DNA from: Saccharopolyspora soli
Lineage (GTDB): Bacteria > Actinomycetota > Actinomycetes > Mycobacteriales > Pseudonocardiaceae
Length of the DNA stretch: 64,000 nucleotides
Assembly (NCBI RefSeq): GCF_022678645.1
Contig: NZ_JALBWV010000002.1
Location: forward strand, 228,082-292,081
Direction of reading: 5' to 3'
A program made the translations under genes and the position numbers. The notes under the pieces were generated by a model. That model ran no database searches. It worked only from the letters and a program-made list of their open reading frames with translations, and was not told the DNA's origin. Shown here one piece after another: positions 8,701 to 17,001 of the stretch; position 1 is the first letter of the stretch, and every line of letters starts with the position of its first letter.

Positions 8701-9968
8701 ATGGCGAAGTTCCGCATGTATCCGACAGCGCAGCAGGAGCAGCAGATGCTTCTGCATTGTGCGCACGCCCGGTACGTGTGGAACCTCGCAGTTGAGCAGC
8801 ACTCGCACTGGAAACCCGGGCGCGCGGCTGCTCCCGGATTCGTGGAGCAGTGCCGCCAGCTCACCGAAGCCCGTGCCGAAAACGAGTGGCTCCGCGCTGG
8901 CAACGTCGACGTCCAGCAGCAAGCACTCAAGGACTTCGCCCCGCTAAAACCCGGTTCTTCCAGTCCGGGTTCGGTCATCCTTCGTGGCGCAAGAAGCACT
9001 GGCACGAGGGTTTCCGAATCATCGGCACCGACCGGGTGCCTGCGGCCAACCTGGACGGCAGCCCAGTGCTCAACGGCGAGGGCAAACAGGTCATGCACCG
9101 GCGGGTGGTGGTGCAGAAGCTCAACCGCAAGTGGGCGCAGGTCAAGGTTCCTGATTGTGGATGGGTGCGGTTCCGGCTCACCCGTCGAGACCTGCCTTCG
9201 GCCAAGACGTTCCGAGTGACCTATCGGAACAACGGGTGGCATGTGGCGTTCGCAACTGTGCCCGAGCCGATCGACGCACCCGGCAACGGAGAGAAGATCG
9301 GCATCGACCGGGGTGTGGCCATCACCGCCGCGTTGTCGGATGGGCGGACGTTGAACTGTCCGCAGTTGTCCAGCAAGGAGCAAGCGGAGATCCGTAAGCA
9401 TCAACGGAGGGGCGCCCGTGCACCCAAGAACAGCGCCCAGAAGACGGCCGAGTACGCGAAGGTCGCCAAACTCAAGGCACGGGAAGCCAACCGGCGCAAG
9501 GACTGGTGCGAGAAGACCAGCACCATGCTCGCTCGCGACTTCGATGTGATCCGGTTCGAGAAGCTGAACATCAAGAACATGACCGCCTCCGCGAAGGGGA
9601 CGGCCGAGCAACCCGGCTGCAATGTCCGCGCCAAAGCCGGGTTGAATCGGGTGATCCTCGCCCAGGGATGGGGCCTGTTACATCGCCGCACCGGCGAGAA
9701 GGCTCCTGGTCGGGTTGAGGACGTTCCGTCCCCGTACACGTCTCTGCGGTGCAGCGACTGTGGGTGGATCGACAAGAACTCTCGCAAGAACCAAGCTGAG
9801 TTCGTATGTTCTGCCTGTGGTTTCGCCTGCAACGCGGATCTCAACGCTTCGTTCAACGTCGCGGCAGGACAGGATGGCAAAAAACGCCCCAGGCCAATGG
9901 CCTGTGCCGGAGGGACGACACCGCGCACGCGGTCGAGCGTCCGTGAACCTCAACTCTTGCTCTGGTGA
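8701..9968 (+). pseudogene. tnpB: TnpB (IS605/IS607 OrfB-type) gene broken by a frameshift
   Basis: Two overlapping frames together make one TnpB. The first (from ATG 8701) gives FRMYPTAQQEQQMLLH ... ARYVWNLAVEQ and runs to about 8945 (QQQALKDFA). The second continues from there: AKTRFFQSGFGHPSWRKK and on to 9968. Adding one base in the C-rich stretch at 8939-8944 restores one frame, so a single-base deletion (or a sequencing error) explains the break. All catalytic parts are kept in the second frame: RuvC Asp in GIDRGV, Glu in FEKLNI, final Asp in CNADLNAS, and zinc finger CSDC ... CSAC. TnpB is an RNA-guided nuclease. No TnpA is adjacent. Confidence 0.85.
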
Positions 9969-10011
9969 GAGTTGGAATCCCCGCCTGAACTCCAGGCCGG
10001 GGAGGATGTCA
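9951..10011 (+). ncRNA. Right-end hairpins of the TnpB element (probable omega/reRNA 3' part)
   Basis: Overlapping and following the tnpB stop are two stems: CAACTCT/AGAGTTG (9951-9973) and a ten-base-pair stem TCCCC+GCCTG / CAGGC+GGGGA (9977-10002) with one bulged C and a five-base loop, then GGATGTCAA. This layout, hairpin then GGATGTCAA at the element boundary, is the usual right end of IS605-type TnpB elements, and in characterised cases it is the 3' scaffold of the guide RNA; the guide would then be the flanking bases from about 10012. Expression is not shown. Confidence 0.6.
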
Positions 10012-10032
10012 ACTGCTGCCGGGTCCAGCCAA

Positions 10033-10161
10033 AGGCGTGCTGGAGATCCACTCGGCGCGGACTTCGACCTCCGCGCCTTCCACGACGTGGTGCTCGGCAA
10101 CGGCCCGCTGCCGATGCCGTTGCTCGACGAGGTAATCGCGAACTGGGCCAGCAGTCGTTGA
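10033..10161 (+). pseudogene. C-terminal scar of a DUF885-family gene
   Basis: Directly after the TnpB right end the frame ending at 10161 encodes GADFDLRAFHDVVL followed by GNGPLPMPLLDEVI and a stop. This is the characteristic C-terminus of DUF885 proteins (zinc-metallopeptidase-like, about 550 residues). No upstream remainder is present in the window, so this is a leftover of a gene removed or split at the insertion site. The part between 10012 and 10033 is compatible with a shifted frame of the same family but is too short to prove. Confidence 0.55.
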
Positions 10162-10193
10162 AACCGCTGATTCGATTTCGCGAGTGGTAATAG

Positions 10194-12314
10194 TCAGCTC
10201 GTGGTGGCCAGGGTGAAGGGCAGCACCGCCGGGGCACCGGCCTGGCGGAGCAGGCGGCTGGCGACCGTGATGGTCCAGCCGGTGTCGACGTAGTCGTCCA
10301 TCAGCAGCACCGGTCCGTCCAGTGTGGACAACTTGGTGGTGAGGTCGGCGGGCACCTTGAACTGCGGCCACAACGACGCCACCCGCTGAGCGCTGTTCGT
10401 GGCCCGCCGAGGCGTCGTGTTCGGGTTCGTCAACACCTCGCCGAGCAGCGGCAACCGGCCGATCGCGGCGATCCGCTCCGCCAGGCTGCGCACCAGTCGC
10501 GGCCGGGTCCGCGACCCGAGCGCGACCACACCCACCGGACGTTGCGCCCAGTCCCAGGCGGCCAGCACTTTGATCCCGGCCTGGAACAGGTCGTCCGGCA
10601 GCTCCTGGTCCGGTGTGCCGGTGCCGAGCAGTTCGCGGAGCCGGTTGCCCCAACCGATGTCGGTGAGCCGTCCGATCGCGCGGCCCTCGGCGGCCTGCTC
10701 GCCAGCGGCGAGCTTGCCGGAGGCCGGAACGTCCAGCGCGTCCATGCCGCTCGGCCACATCTTGCGCGGCGAAACCGCCACGCCGGGTCGCCGCAGCCGT
10801 TCTTCCGCCTCCTGCACCGCGTGTTCGTCGACGTCGGCGGCGTATCCGGAGCCGGTGCAGTTGTCGCAGCGCCCGCACGGTTGCGCCTGCGGGTCGTCGA
10901 GCTGGTGCCGCAGGAACTCCATCCGGCAGGACGAGGTACCGAGGTAGTCGAGCATCGCCTGCTGCTCGGACTTCCGCTCCACCGCGATGCGCTGGTAGCG
11001 CTCGGCGTCGTAGTGCCAGGGCTGCCCGGTGGCCTCCCAGCCGCCCTTCACCCGGCGCACGGCGCCATCGACGTCGAGCACCTTGAGCACCATCTCCAGC
11101 CGGGTGCGACCCAGCTCCACGTGCGGTTCAAGAGCAGCCGTCGACATCCGCCCCTGCTGTCCCAGCGCGTCGAGCACGGCGCGGACCGTGGGCTCGGGCG
11201 GGAACGCCAGCGACGCGAAGTAGGTCCAGATGTCGCGGTCCTCCGGGCCGGGCAGCAGCAGTACCTCCGCCCGCTGCACACCGCGCCCGGCGCGACCGAT
11301 CTGCTGGTAGTAGGCGATCGGCGAGGACGGCGCCCCGAGGTGCACCACGAAGCCGAGGTCAGGTTTGTCGAAGCCCATGCCCAGCGCGGAGGTCGCCACC
11401 AGCGCCTTGACCCGGTTCGCCAGCAGGTCCGCCTCGGCCTGCTGGCGCTCGCCCGGGTCGGTGCGCCCCGAGTAGGACGCCACCTGGTAGCCCTGGTCGC
11501 GCAGGTAGGCCGCGATCTCGTCGGTCGCCGCCACGGTCAGGGTGTAGATGATCCCCGAACCGGGCAGCTCCGCCAGGTGGCTGGCCAGCCAACCCAGCCT
11601 GGCCTGCGCCGTCGGCAACCGGACCACGCCCAGCCGCAGGCTCTCCCGGTCCAGGCTGCCGCGCAGCACCAGCGTTTCCTGCGGATCGGCGTGCTCACCA
11701 CCCACGCCGAGCTGATCGGCCACATCCTGCACGACGCGGTCGTTGGCGGTGGCGGTGGTCGCCAGCACCGGCACGCCTTCCGGCAGTTCGGCGAGCAGCG
11801 TCCGCAGCCGCCGGTAGTCCGGGCGGAAGTCATGACCCCAGTCGGAGATGCAGTGCGCCTCGTCCACCACCAGCAGACCCGCGCTCTGCGTGAGCTCGGG
11901 CAGGATCGTGTCGCGGAAGTCGGGGTTGTTCAGCCGTTCCGGGCTGACCAGCAGCACGTCGACCTCACCGGCGGCGACCTGCTCCTCGATGTCGGCCCAC
12001 TCCTCGGGGTTGGCCGAGTTGATCGTCGCGGCGTGCACACCGGCGGCCGCGGCAGCGTCGACCTGGTTGCGCATCAGCGCCAGTAGCGGCGAGACGATCA
12101 CCGTCGGGCCTTCGCCGAGCTCGCGCAGCAGCGCGGTGGCGATGAAGTAGACCGCGGACTTGCCCCAGCCGGTGCGCTGCACGACGAGCGCGCGGCGGCG
12201 TTCCAGCACCAGCGCGCGGATCGCGCTCCACTGGTCTTCGCGCAGCGCGGCATCGGCGCCTGCCAGCGCGCGGAGTCGGTCGTCGGCGAGTTCGCGCAGC
12301 GCGTTTTCGTCCAC
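10194..12314 (-). CDS. recQ: RecQ-family DNA helicase with C-terminal phosphoribosyltransferase-like domain
   Basis: A 706-residue superfamily 2 helicase. Walker A TGWGKS at 48-53, DEAH at 141-144, helicase motifs VSPERL, TTATAN, GMGFDKPD and QIGRAGR in order, then a RecQ zinc-binding segment ending CGRCDNC. The last about 170 residues are unlike E. coli RecQ (no HRDC) and end in VLLMDDYVDTGWT, the PRPP-binding pattern of type I phosphoribosyltransferases. Similar 700-residue RecQ proteins with this tail occur in actinobacteria. GTG 12314 has CGGGAGG eight bases upstream; the frame stays open further upstream but without support. Convergent with nothing; divergent from proA by 114 bases. Confidence 0.9.
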   Translation of the reverse strand: MDENALRELADDRLRALAGADAALREDQWSAIRALVLERRRALVVQRTGWGKSAVYFIATALLRELGEGPTVIVSPLLALMRNQVDAAAAAGVHAATINSANPEEWADIEEQVAAGEVDVLLVSPERLNNPDFRDTILPELTQSAGLLVVDEAHCISDWGHDFRPDYRRLRTLLAELPEGVPVLATTATANDRVVQDVADQLGVGGEHADPQETLVLRGSLDRESLRLGVVRLPTAQARLGWLASHLAELPGSGIIYTLTVAATDEIAAYLRDQGYQVASYSGRTDPGERQQAEADLLANRVKALVATSALGMGFDKPDLGFVVHLGAPSSPIAYYQQIGRAGRGVQRAEVLLLPGPEDRDIWTYFASLAFPPEPTVRAVLDALGQQGRMSTAALEPHVELGRTRLEMVLKVLDVDGAVRRVKGGWEATGQPWHYDAERYQRIAVERKSEQQAMLDYLGTSSCRMEFLRHQLDDPQAQPCGRCDNCTGSGYAADVDEHAVQEAEERLRRPGVAVSPRKMWPSGMDALDVPASGKLAAGEQAAEGRAIGRLTDIGWGNRLRELLGTGTPDQELPDDLFQAGIKVLAAWDWAQRPVGVVALGSRTRPRLVRSLAERIAAIGRLPLLGEVLTNPNTTPRRATNSAQRVASLWPQFKVPADLTTKLSTLDGPVLLMDDYVDTGWTITVASRLLRQAGAPAVLPFTLATTS

Positions 12315-12428
12315 CTCCCGATTCCTACCGGAAGCCCCCGACGGGCCAGATCCGGGGGCGTGCGACAGCGGAGGATCCGGCCGGAAATCCGATGTCGGGC
12401 CGTTGTCCGAACGGACTAGGCTGGAACG

Positions 12429-13763
12429 GTGACCACCACCGAGTTCACGACCAAGGCGTCCGGTGACGAGCTGCGGGAGCAGGTCCGCGACGCGGCGCGG
12501 CGGGCCAAGCGCGCGGCGGCCGAGCTGGCGCAGGCCACCCGGAGCACCAAGGACGCGCTGCTGCACGCGATGGCTGATGCCCTGGTGCGGCGAGCGCCGG
12601 AGATCCTCGCCGCCAACGACCGCGACGTCGCCGCTGGTCGCGAGTCGGGCATGCCGGAGTACATGATCGATCGGTTGGGTCTGAGCCCGGAGCGCATCGC
12701 GGCGATGGCCGACGGGCTGCGCGTGGTCGCCGGGCTGCCGGACCCGGTCGGCGAGGTGGTGCGCGGCAGCACGCTGCCCAACGGATTGCAGTTGCAGCAG
12801 GTCCGGGTACCGCTCGGTGTGGTCGGGATCGTCTACGAGGGTCGCCCCAACGTCACGGTGGACGCTGCCGGGCTGACGCTCAAGGCGGGCAATGCGGTGC
12901 TGCTGCGGGGATCGTCCTCGGCGGAGCAGTCCAACACGGCGTTGGTGTCGATCCTCGCCGACGTGGTCAGCGAGCACGGCCTGCCCGCTGATTCGGTGCA
13001 ACTGCTGCCCTGCCACGACCGGGCGTCAGTCCAGCACTTGATCACGGCGCGAGGGCTGGTCGACGTGGTGATCCCGCGCGGCGGCGCGGGGCTCATCGCG
13101 GCCGTGACCGAGCAGGCGACGGTCCCGGCCATCGAGACCGGGGTGGGCAACTGCCACGTGTACGTCGACGCGAGCGCCGACGTGGACACGGCGCTGCGCA
13201 TCCTGCTCAATTCCAAGGCGCGGCGCCCCAGCGTCTGCAATGCGGCGGAGACGGTGCTGGTGCACAAGGACATCGCCGAGGAGTTCCTGCCGCAGGCGTT
13301 GGTCGAACTGCACAACGCGGGAGTGACCGTGCACGGCGACGAACGCGTTGTCGCCGCTGGTGGCCCGAACGTGGTTCCGGCGACCGAGGAGGACTGGGAC
13401 ACCGAGTTCCTGTCGCTGGACATCGCCGCGGCGGTGGTGGATTCGTTGCCCGATGCCGTCGAGCACATCCGCACCCACGGCTCCGGGCACACCGAGGCCA
13501 TCGTGACCAGTGACGTCCGGGCCGCGCGGCAGTTCACCGCGCAGGTCGACGCTGCGGCCGTGATGGTCAACGCCTCCACCGCGTTCACCGACGGTGGCGA
13601 GTTCGGGATGGGTGCGGAAATCGGTATCTCCACGCAGAAGCTGCATTCCCGCGGCCCGATGGGACTGCCCGAGCTGACCTCCACGAAGTGGCTGGCCTTC
13701 GGTGACGGGCACGTACGGCCGGGCACCGCCCCGGCGAACGTGAGTTCTTCGCCGGGGAGCTGA
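12429..13763 (+). CDS. proA: Gamma-glutamyl phosphate reductase
   Basis: A 444-residue member of the aldehyde dehydrogenase superfamily performing the second step of proline synthesis (glutamyl 5-phosphate to glutamate semialdehyde, NADPH). Family blocks are clear: [35 protein letters not shown], the catalytic cysteine in [13 protein letters not shown] and [10 protein letters not shown]. Length is slightly above the usual 415-420 because of an N-terminal addition of about 15 residues. It is separated from proB by 7.5 kb of accessory DNA and recQ. The next gene, a TetR regulator, starts one base after its stop. Confidence 0.96.
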   Translation: MTTTEFTTKASGDELREQVRDAARRAKRAAAELAQATRSTKDALLHAMADALVRRAPEILAANDRDVAAGRESGMPEYMIDRLGLSPERIAAMADGLRVVAGLPDPVGEVVRGSTLPNGLQLQQVRVPLGVVGIVYEGRPNVTVDAAGLTLKAGNAVLLRGSSSAEQSNTALVSILADVVSEHGLPADSVQLLPCHDRASVQHLITARGLVDVVIPRGGAGLIAAVTEQATVPAIETGVGNCHVYVDASADVDTALRILLNSKARRPSVCNAAETVLVHKDIAEEFLPQALVELHNAGVTVHGDERVVAAGGPNVVPATEEDWDTEFLSLDIAAAVVDSLPDAVEHIRTHGSGHTEAIVTSDVRAARQFTAQVDAAAVMVNASTAFTDGGEFGMGAEIGISTQKLHSRGPMGLPELTSTKWLAFGDGHVRPGTAPANVSSSPGS

Positions 13764-13764
13764 G

Positions 13765-14349
13765 TTGACCGGGGCGCCGCGCCGCAAACGGGATGCGGCC
13801 GCCACCAAGGAAGCGCTGCTGCAAGCGGCCTCGGAGCTGTTCGCCGAACGCGGCTTCAACGCGACCACGGTGCGCGACGTGGCGGCGCGGGCCGGGGTGA
13901 ACCAGGCGTTGTTGTTCCGCTACTTCGGCTCCAAGCAAGAGCTTTTCGCAGAAGTTCTCAGCCACAACAGCAGCCGGGTGCTCAACGCTCAGCCACCCGA
14001 GGAACTGCCGTGGCGGATGCTCAGCAACCTCCTGTCCGCGGAGCAGCGCAGCGGTGACGAGCACCCGATCGCCGCGATGCTGCGCTCCTACAGCGATGAG
14101 CGCGCGGCGCAAGTGCTGCGCGAGGAGTTGGGCGCGAAATACGCCGCCCGGCTCGCGGAACTCACGGACGCCTCGGACGCGGAGCTGCGCGCGGATCTCG
14201 TGCTCGCCTGGCTGTTCGGCATTGGCATGGTTCGTTCGGTGCTGGGCAAGACGCCGTTGCGCGATGCCGATCCGGACGCGGTCGCCCGGTACGTGACGCG
14301 CGCGATTTCCGTTCTGCTGGAACGAGTGGACGTTCCGGACGAACGGTGA
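13765..14349 (+). CDS. TetR-family regulator of the P450/ferredoxin genes
   Basis: A 194-residue protein with a typical TetR N-terminal helix-turn-helix (FAERGFNATTVRDVAARAGVNQALLFRYFGSKQELF at about 27-62) and an all-helical ligand-binding C-terminal half. The TTG at 13765 is used because the domain begins within ten residues of it and GGGGAG lies upstream; it is one base after the proA stop. A perfect 12+12 palindrome between this gene and the P450 gene is the probable operator, which makes the P450 and ferredoxin its likely targets. The ligand is unknown. Confidence 0.88.
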   Translation: MTGAPRRKRDAAATKEALLQAASELFAERGFNATTVRDVAARAGVNQALLFRYFGSKQELFAEVLSHNSSRVLNAQPPEELPWRMLSNLLSAEQRSGDEHPIAAMLRSYSDERAAQVLREELGAKYAARLAELTDASDAELRADLVLAWLFGIGMVRSVLGKTPLRDADPDAVARYVTRAISVLLERVDVPDER

Positions 14350-14385
14350 TGGAGCCGTGCGCAGCTGTTCCGGCGCACGTACGGT

Positions 14386-14411
14386 GTGATGTAAGCGCCC
14401 GCTTACATCAC
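14386..14411. promoter_or_regulatory. Palindromic TetR operator before the P450 gene
   Basis: GTGATGTAAGCG (14386-14397), two bases CC, and CGCTTACATCAC (14400-14411) form a perfect dyad of 12 bases per arm, ending 18 bases before the P450 ATG. TetR repressors bind palindromes of this size. Its place right after the TetR gene and over the expected promoter suggests repression of the P450 gene; autoregulation is not evident because the TetR gene is upstream. Confidence 0.75.
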
Positions 14412-14429
14412 GTCCACCAGGAGCTGTGC

Positions 14430-15635
14430 ATGACCACCACGGAGCCGAGGACCTATCCGTTCAGCCAAGCCGAAGCGCTGAACCTCGATCCCATCTACGC
14501 GCGGCTGCGCAAGCAGGAGCCGCTGACCCGAATCCGGCTGCCCTACGGCGAAGCGGCCTGGCTGGCGACCCGCTACGAAGACGCCAAGATCGTGCTGGGC
14601 GATCCGCGGTTCAGCCGCGCTGCCGCGTTCGACCACGACGAACCGCGGATGCGGCCGCAAACGTCGACCGGCGGGCTGCTCACCATGGACCCGCCCGATC
14701 ACACCCGGCTGCGCAAGCTGGTCGCGAAAGCCTTCACCGCACGCCGCGTCGAACAGTTGCGGCCGCGCACCCAGCAGATCGCGGACGGTCTCGTCGACAA
14801 GGTGCTCGAACATGGCGGACCTGTCGATCTGGTCGAGGAATTCGCGCTGCCGCTGCCGATCACCGTCATCTGCGAACTGCTCGGCGTGCCCTACGCCGAT
14901 CGCCGTGACTTCCGGGTGTGGTCGGATGCGTTCCTGTCGACCACGAAGCTCACCCCGGAGCAGGTGGTCGACTACATGAACCGGATGATGGGATACATGG
15001 CCGGGTTGATCGCCGAACGCCGCGCGTTACCGGCCGACGATCTGCTCAGCGCGTTGATCGCGGCCCGCGACGAGCAGGACCGGCTCTCCGAAGAGGAAAT
15101 GGTCCGGTTGGCCGCCGGGATCCTGGTGGCTGGACACGAAACCACCGCGACGCAGATCCCGAACTTCGTCTACGTGCTGCTCAGCCACCCGGCGCAGCTC
15201 GCGGAACTCCGCGCGGACCTCGACGGGATGCCGCAGGCCGTCGAGGAGCTGTTGCGTTACGTGCCGCTCGGTGTCGGCGCGGGTTTTCCGCGCTACGCCA
15301 CCGAAGACATCGAGTTGGGCGGCGTGCTCGTCCGGGCTGGTGAGCCGGTGCTGGTCAGCTCCTCCTCGGCGAACCGCGACGAGTCGGTGTTCAGCGATCC
15401 GGAACAGCTCGACCTGACCCGGCAGGAGGTATCGCACATCGGTTTCGGGCACGGCCCGCACCACTGCCTCGGTGCCCAACTCGCGCGGATGGAGCTGCAG
15501 GTCGCCCTGAGCACGTTGTTGCGCAGGTTGCCGGGGTTGCGCTTCGCGACCTCCGCTGCGGACGTCGAGTGGAAAACCGGCATGCTGGTCCGCGGCCCGC
15601 AGCGGATGCTGGTGTCGTGGCACGGTGTCGAGTGA
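14430..15635 (+). CDS. Cytochrome P450
   Basis: A 401-residue bacterial class I P450. Oxygen-binding helix motif AGHETT at 234-239, ExxR at 283-286, heme-ligand loop FGHGPHHCLG with the proximal cysteine at 346. Length and the MDPPDHTRLRKLV segment match the CYP105/CYP107-like actinomycete group. It would oxidise a small hydrophobic substrate with electrons from a ferredoxin, and a 3Fe-4S ferredoxin gene follows at 15858. ATG 14430 is chosen because AGGAG lies seven bases upstream and the palindromic operator lies just before; an earlier in-frame ATG would run through the operator. Confidence 0.94.
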   Translation: MTTTEPRTYPFSQAEALNLDPIYARLRKQEPLTRIRLPYGEAAWLATRYEDAKIVLGDPRFSRAAAFDHDEPRMRPQTSTGGLLTMDPPDHTRLRKLVAKAFTARRVEQLRPRTQQIADGLVDKVLEHGGPVDLVEEFALPLPITVICELLGVPYADRRDFRVWSDAFLSTTKLTPEQVVDYMNRMMGYMAGLIAERRALPADDLLSALIAARDEQDRLSEEEMVRLAAGILVAGHETTATQIPNFVYVLLSHPAQLAELRADLDGMPQAVEELLRYVPLGVGAGFPRYATEDIELGGVLVRAGEPVLVSSSSANRDESVFSDPEQLDLTRQEVSHIGFGHGPHHCLGAQLARMELQVALSTLLRRLPGLRFATSAADVEWKTGMLVRGPQRMLVSWHGVE

Positions 15636-15692
15636 GCTCGCCGAAGAGCCTGTTTCCAAGCTCGTTTTGCGTGGCGGTGCGGGTGGCGGAAC

Positions 15693-15829
15693 CTCAGAGG
15701 CTTTCTCGACTCCGGGATCCCCGACATCATGTATGCCGATACACCACGTCGTGGCTGTCCTCGCGAGAAAGCCTCTGAGAACCCGCGGCGGTGCAAGTTG
15801 CGTAGGTGGGCTAAGCGGCTTCGCCGCTT
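15693..15829. repeat. Palindromic repeat element between P450 and ferredoxin genes
   Basis: Within the 222-base gap lie CTCAGAGGCTTTCTCG (15693-15708) and its exact complement CGAGAAAGCCTCTGAG (15764-15779), a 16-base inverted repeat 55 bases apart, followed by a short hairpin AAGCGGC-TTC-GCCGCTT (15813-15829). P450-ferredoxin operons normally have gaps of a few bases, so this looks like an inserted non-coding repeat (MITE- or REP-like). I believe related sequences are scattered in relatives, but cannot search. Confidence 0.55.
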
Positions 15830-15857
15830 CAAGAACAAGATCTGAAAGAGGTGGCGA

Positions 15858-16076
15858 ATGAGCTGGTCGATCGAGGTCGCGGACACCTGCATCGGTTCCG
15901 GCATGTGCGTCGGAGTCGCACCGGATCACTTCGATCTGGTGGACGGGTATTCGTGCGCGAAGCAGGAGATCGTGGAACCGGCCGAGGAGGTCGTGGACGC
16001 GGCGGAGTCCTGCCCGGTCGAAGCGATCCTCGTCAAGGACACCGAAACGGGTCGAGTGGTCGCCCCAGAGGAGTGA
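15858..16076 (+). CDS. 3Fe-4S ferredoxin
   Basis: A 72-residue ferredoxin with ligands C11, C17 and C52 (CIGSGMC ... SCPVEAI), the pattern of single 3Fe-4S ferredoxins that serve actinomycete P450s such as SoyB; C33 is extra. Acidic overall, as expected. AAAGAGGTGGCGA provides the ribosome binding site. It follows the P450 gene in the same direction and is the natural redox partner; the repeat between the two genes may weaken co-transcription. Confidence 0.92.
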   Translation: MSWSIEVADTCIGSGMCVGVAPDHFDLVDGYSCAKQEIVEPAEEVVDAAESCPVEAILVKDTETGRVVAPEE

Positions 16077-16197
16077 CTCAGAACACATCAGTGGTCGCAT
16101 CATCGTTGTTCGGGCGCGCGGTCCCACCGGTGCGCGCCTGAGAAACGGCAGCGCCCGCGACCCGAGGTGGCCCCCAGCAGCCGAGGGTCGTGCAGGG

Positions 16198-16242
16198 CCG
16201 TGGGGCCCGGCCCAAGGGGGGAGCTCGGGCCGGGCCCCACGG
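16198..16242 (+). terminator. Very stable hairpin upstream of nadD
   Basis: CCGTGGGGCCCGGCCC (16198-16213) pairs perfectly with 16227-16242 to give a 16-base-pair, nearly all-GC stem with a 13-base loop. It lies 121 bases after the ferredoxin stop and 77 bases before nadD. Without a uridine run it may be a GC-type actinomycete terminator for the P450-ferredoxin unit. Confidence 0.6.
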
Positions 16243-16319
16243 TCACGTGATGTGCGACGCACAACACTCCCCTGCCCCGCCGAGCGCCGCGGGCCATCGG
16301 CTTTCTAGGCTTGGCAGCT

Positions 16320-16928
16320 ATGTCTCGTCGCCGGATCGGGGTCATGGGTGGCACCTTCGATCCCATTCATCACGGACACCTGGTGGCCGCCAGCGAGGTG
16401 CAGGCCCAGTTCGGCCTGGAGCAGGTCGTCTTCGTGCCCACCGGCCAGCCGTGGCAGAAGAGCCACGAGGTGGTCAGCCCTGCCGAGGACCGCTACCTGA
16501 TGACGGTGATCGCCACGGCGTCCAACCCGCGGTTCCTGGTCAGCCGGGTCGACATCGACCGCAGCGGCCCCACCTACACCGCGGACACCCTGACCGATCT
16601 GCACCAGCAGTTCCCGGACGCGGATCTGTACTTCATCACCGGCGCCGACGCGCTGGAGCAGATCCTGTCCTGGCACCGGGTGGACGAGCTGTTCGACCTG
16701 GCGCACTTCATCGGCGTGACCCGGCCCGGCTACTCGCTCAACGGTGCCCACCTACCGGCGGGCGCGGTGTCGCTGGTGGAGATCCCGGCAATGGCGATCT
16801 CGTCCACCGGCTGCCGAGACCGGGTCCGAGCGGGCCTACCGGTCTGGTACCTGGTCCCGGACGGCATAGTGCAATACATCACCAAACGCGGCCTCTACCG
16901 CGAACCCACCCAGGAATGGGGCCCGTAG
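16320..16928 (+). CDS. nadD: Nicotinate-nucleotide adenylyltransferase
   Basis: A 202-residue nucleotidyltransferase joining ATP and nicotinate mononucleotide in NAD synthesis. N-terminus [19 protein letters not shown] carries the GxFDPxHxGH phosphate-binding motif, and [11 protein letters not shown] near the C-terminus is the ISSTxIR motif. ATG 16320 puts this motif at the usual position; a TTG nine bases earlier is also in frame. The last 20 codons (from 16869) are duplicated at 28998-29066: this is the insertion site of the integrative element, and the present C-terminus REPTQEWGP is probably supplied by the element's attachment sequence. The true downstream partner, rsfS, is now 12.3 kb away. 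Confidence 0.95.
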   Translation: MSRRRIGVMGGTFDPIHHGHLVAASEVQAQFGLEQVVFVPTGQPWQKSHEVVSPAEDRYLMTVIATASNPRFLVSRVDIDRSGPTYTADTLTDLHQQFPDADLYFITGADALEQILSWHRVDELFDLAHFIGVTRPGYSLNGAHLPAGAVSLVEIPAMAISSTGCRDRVRAGLPVWYLVPDGIVQYITKRGLYREPTQEWGP

Positions 16929-16937
16929 CAGGCGGTT
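16869..16937 (+). repeat. attL: left direct repeat of the integrative element (nadD 3' end)
   Basis: 69 bases (starting GTGCAATACATCACC, ending GGCGGTT) are repeated at 28998-29066 with only four differences. They cover the last 20 codons and stop of nadD plus nine bases. The integrase gene begins 64 bases to the right, the standard position next to an attachment site. The longest shared runs are 33 and 25 bases. Confidence 0.9.
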
Positions 16938-16952
16938 TTTCAAACGCAAACA

Positions 16953-16995
16953 GGGCCCAAGTTGTCTCGGTACAACTCCGGTACAACTTGGGCCC
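16953..16995. promoter_or_regulatory. Inverted repeat with integrase arm-type motif, left side
   Basis: GGGCCCAAGTTGT (16953-16965) and ACAACTTGGGCCC (16983-16995) form a 13-base-pair stem between nadD and int that may terminate both convergent genes. Inside it, 16966-16985 holds two tandem CGGTACA units; a 17-of-20 match lies at 28875-28894 near the other end. The pairing of such motifs with the two ends suggests arm-type integrase binding sites. Confidence 0.55.
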
Positions 16996-17001
16996 CGCTG
17001 G

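Noticed and set aside
12315..13016. N-terminal extension of recQ to 13016
   Set aside because: It overlaps proA on the other strand and has no family similarity; the helicase domain fits the GTG at 12314 with a ribosome binding site.
13765..16076. Biosynthetic gene cluster around the P450
   Set aside because: Only regulator, P450 and ferredoxin are present; no synthase or other tailoring genes are adjacent.
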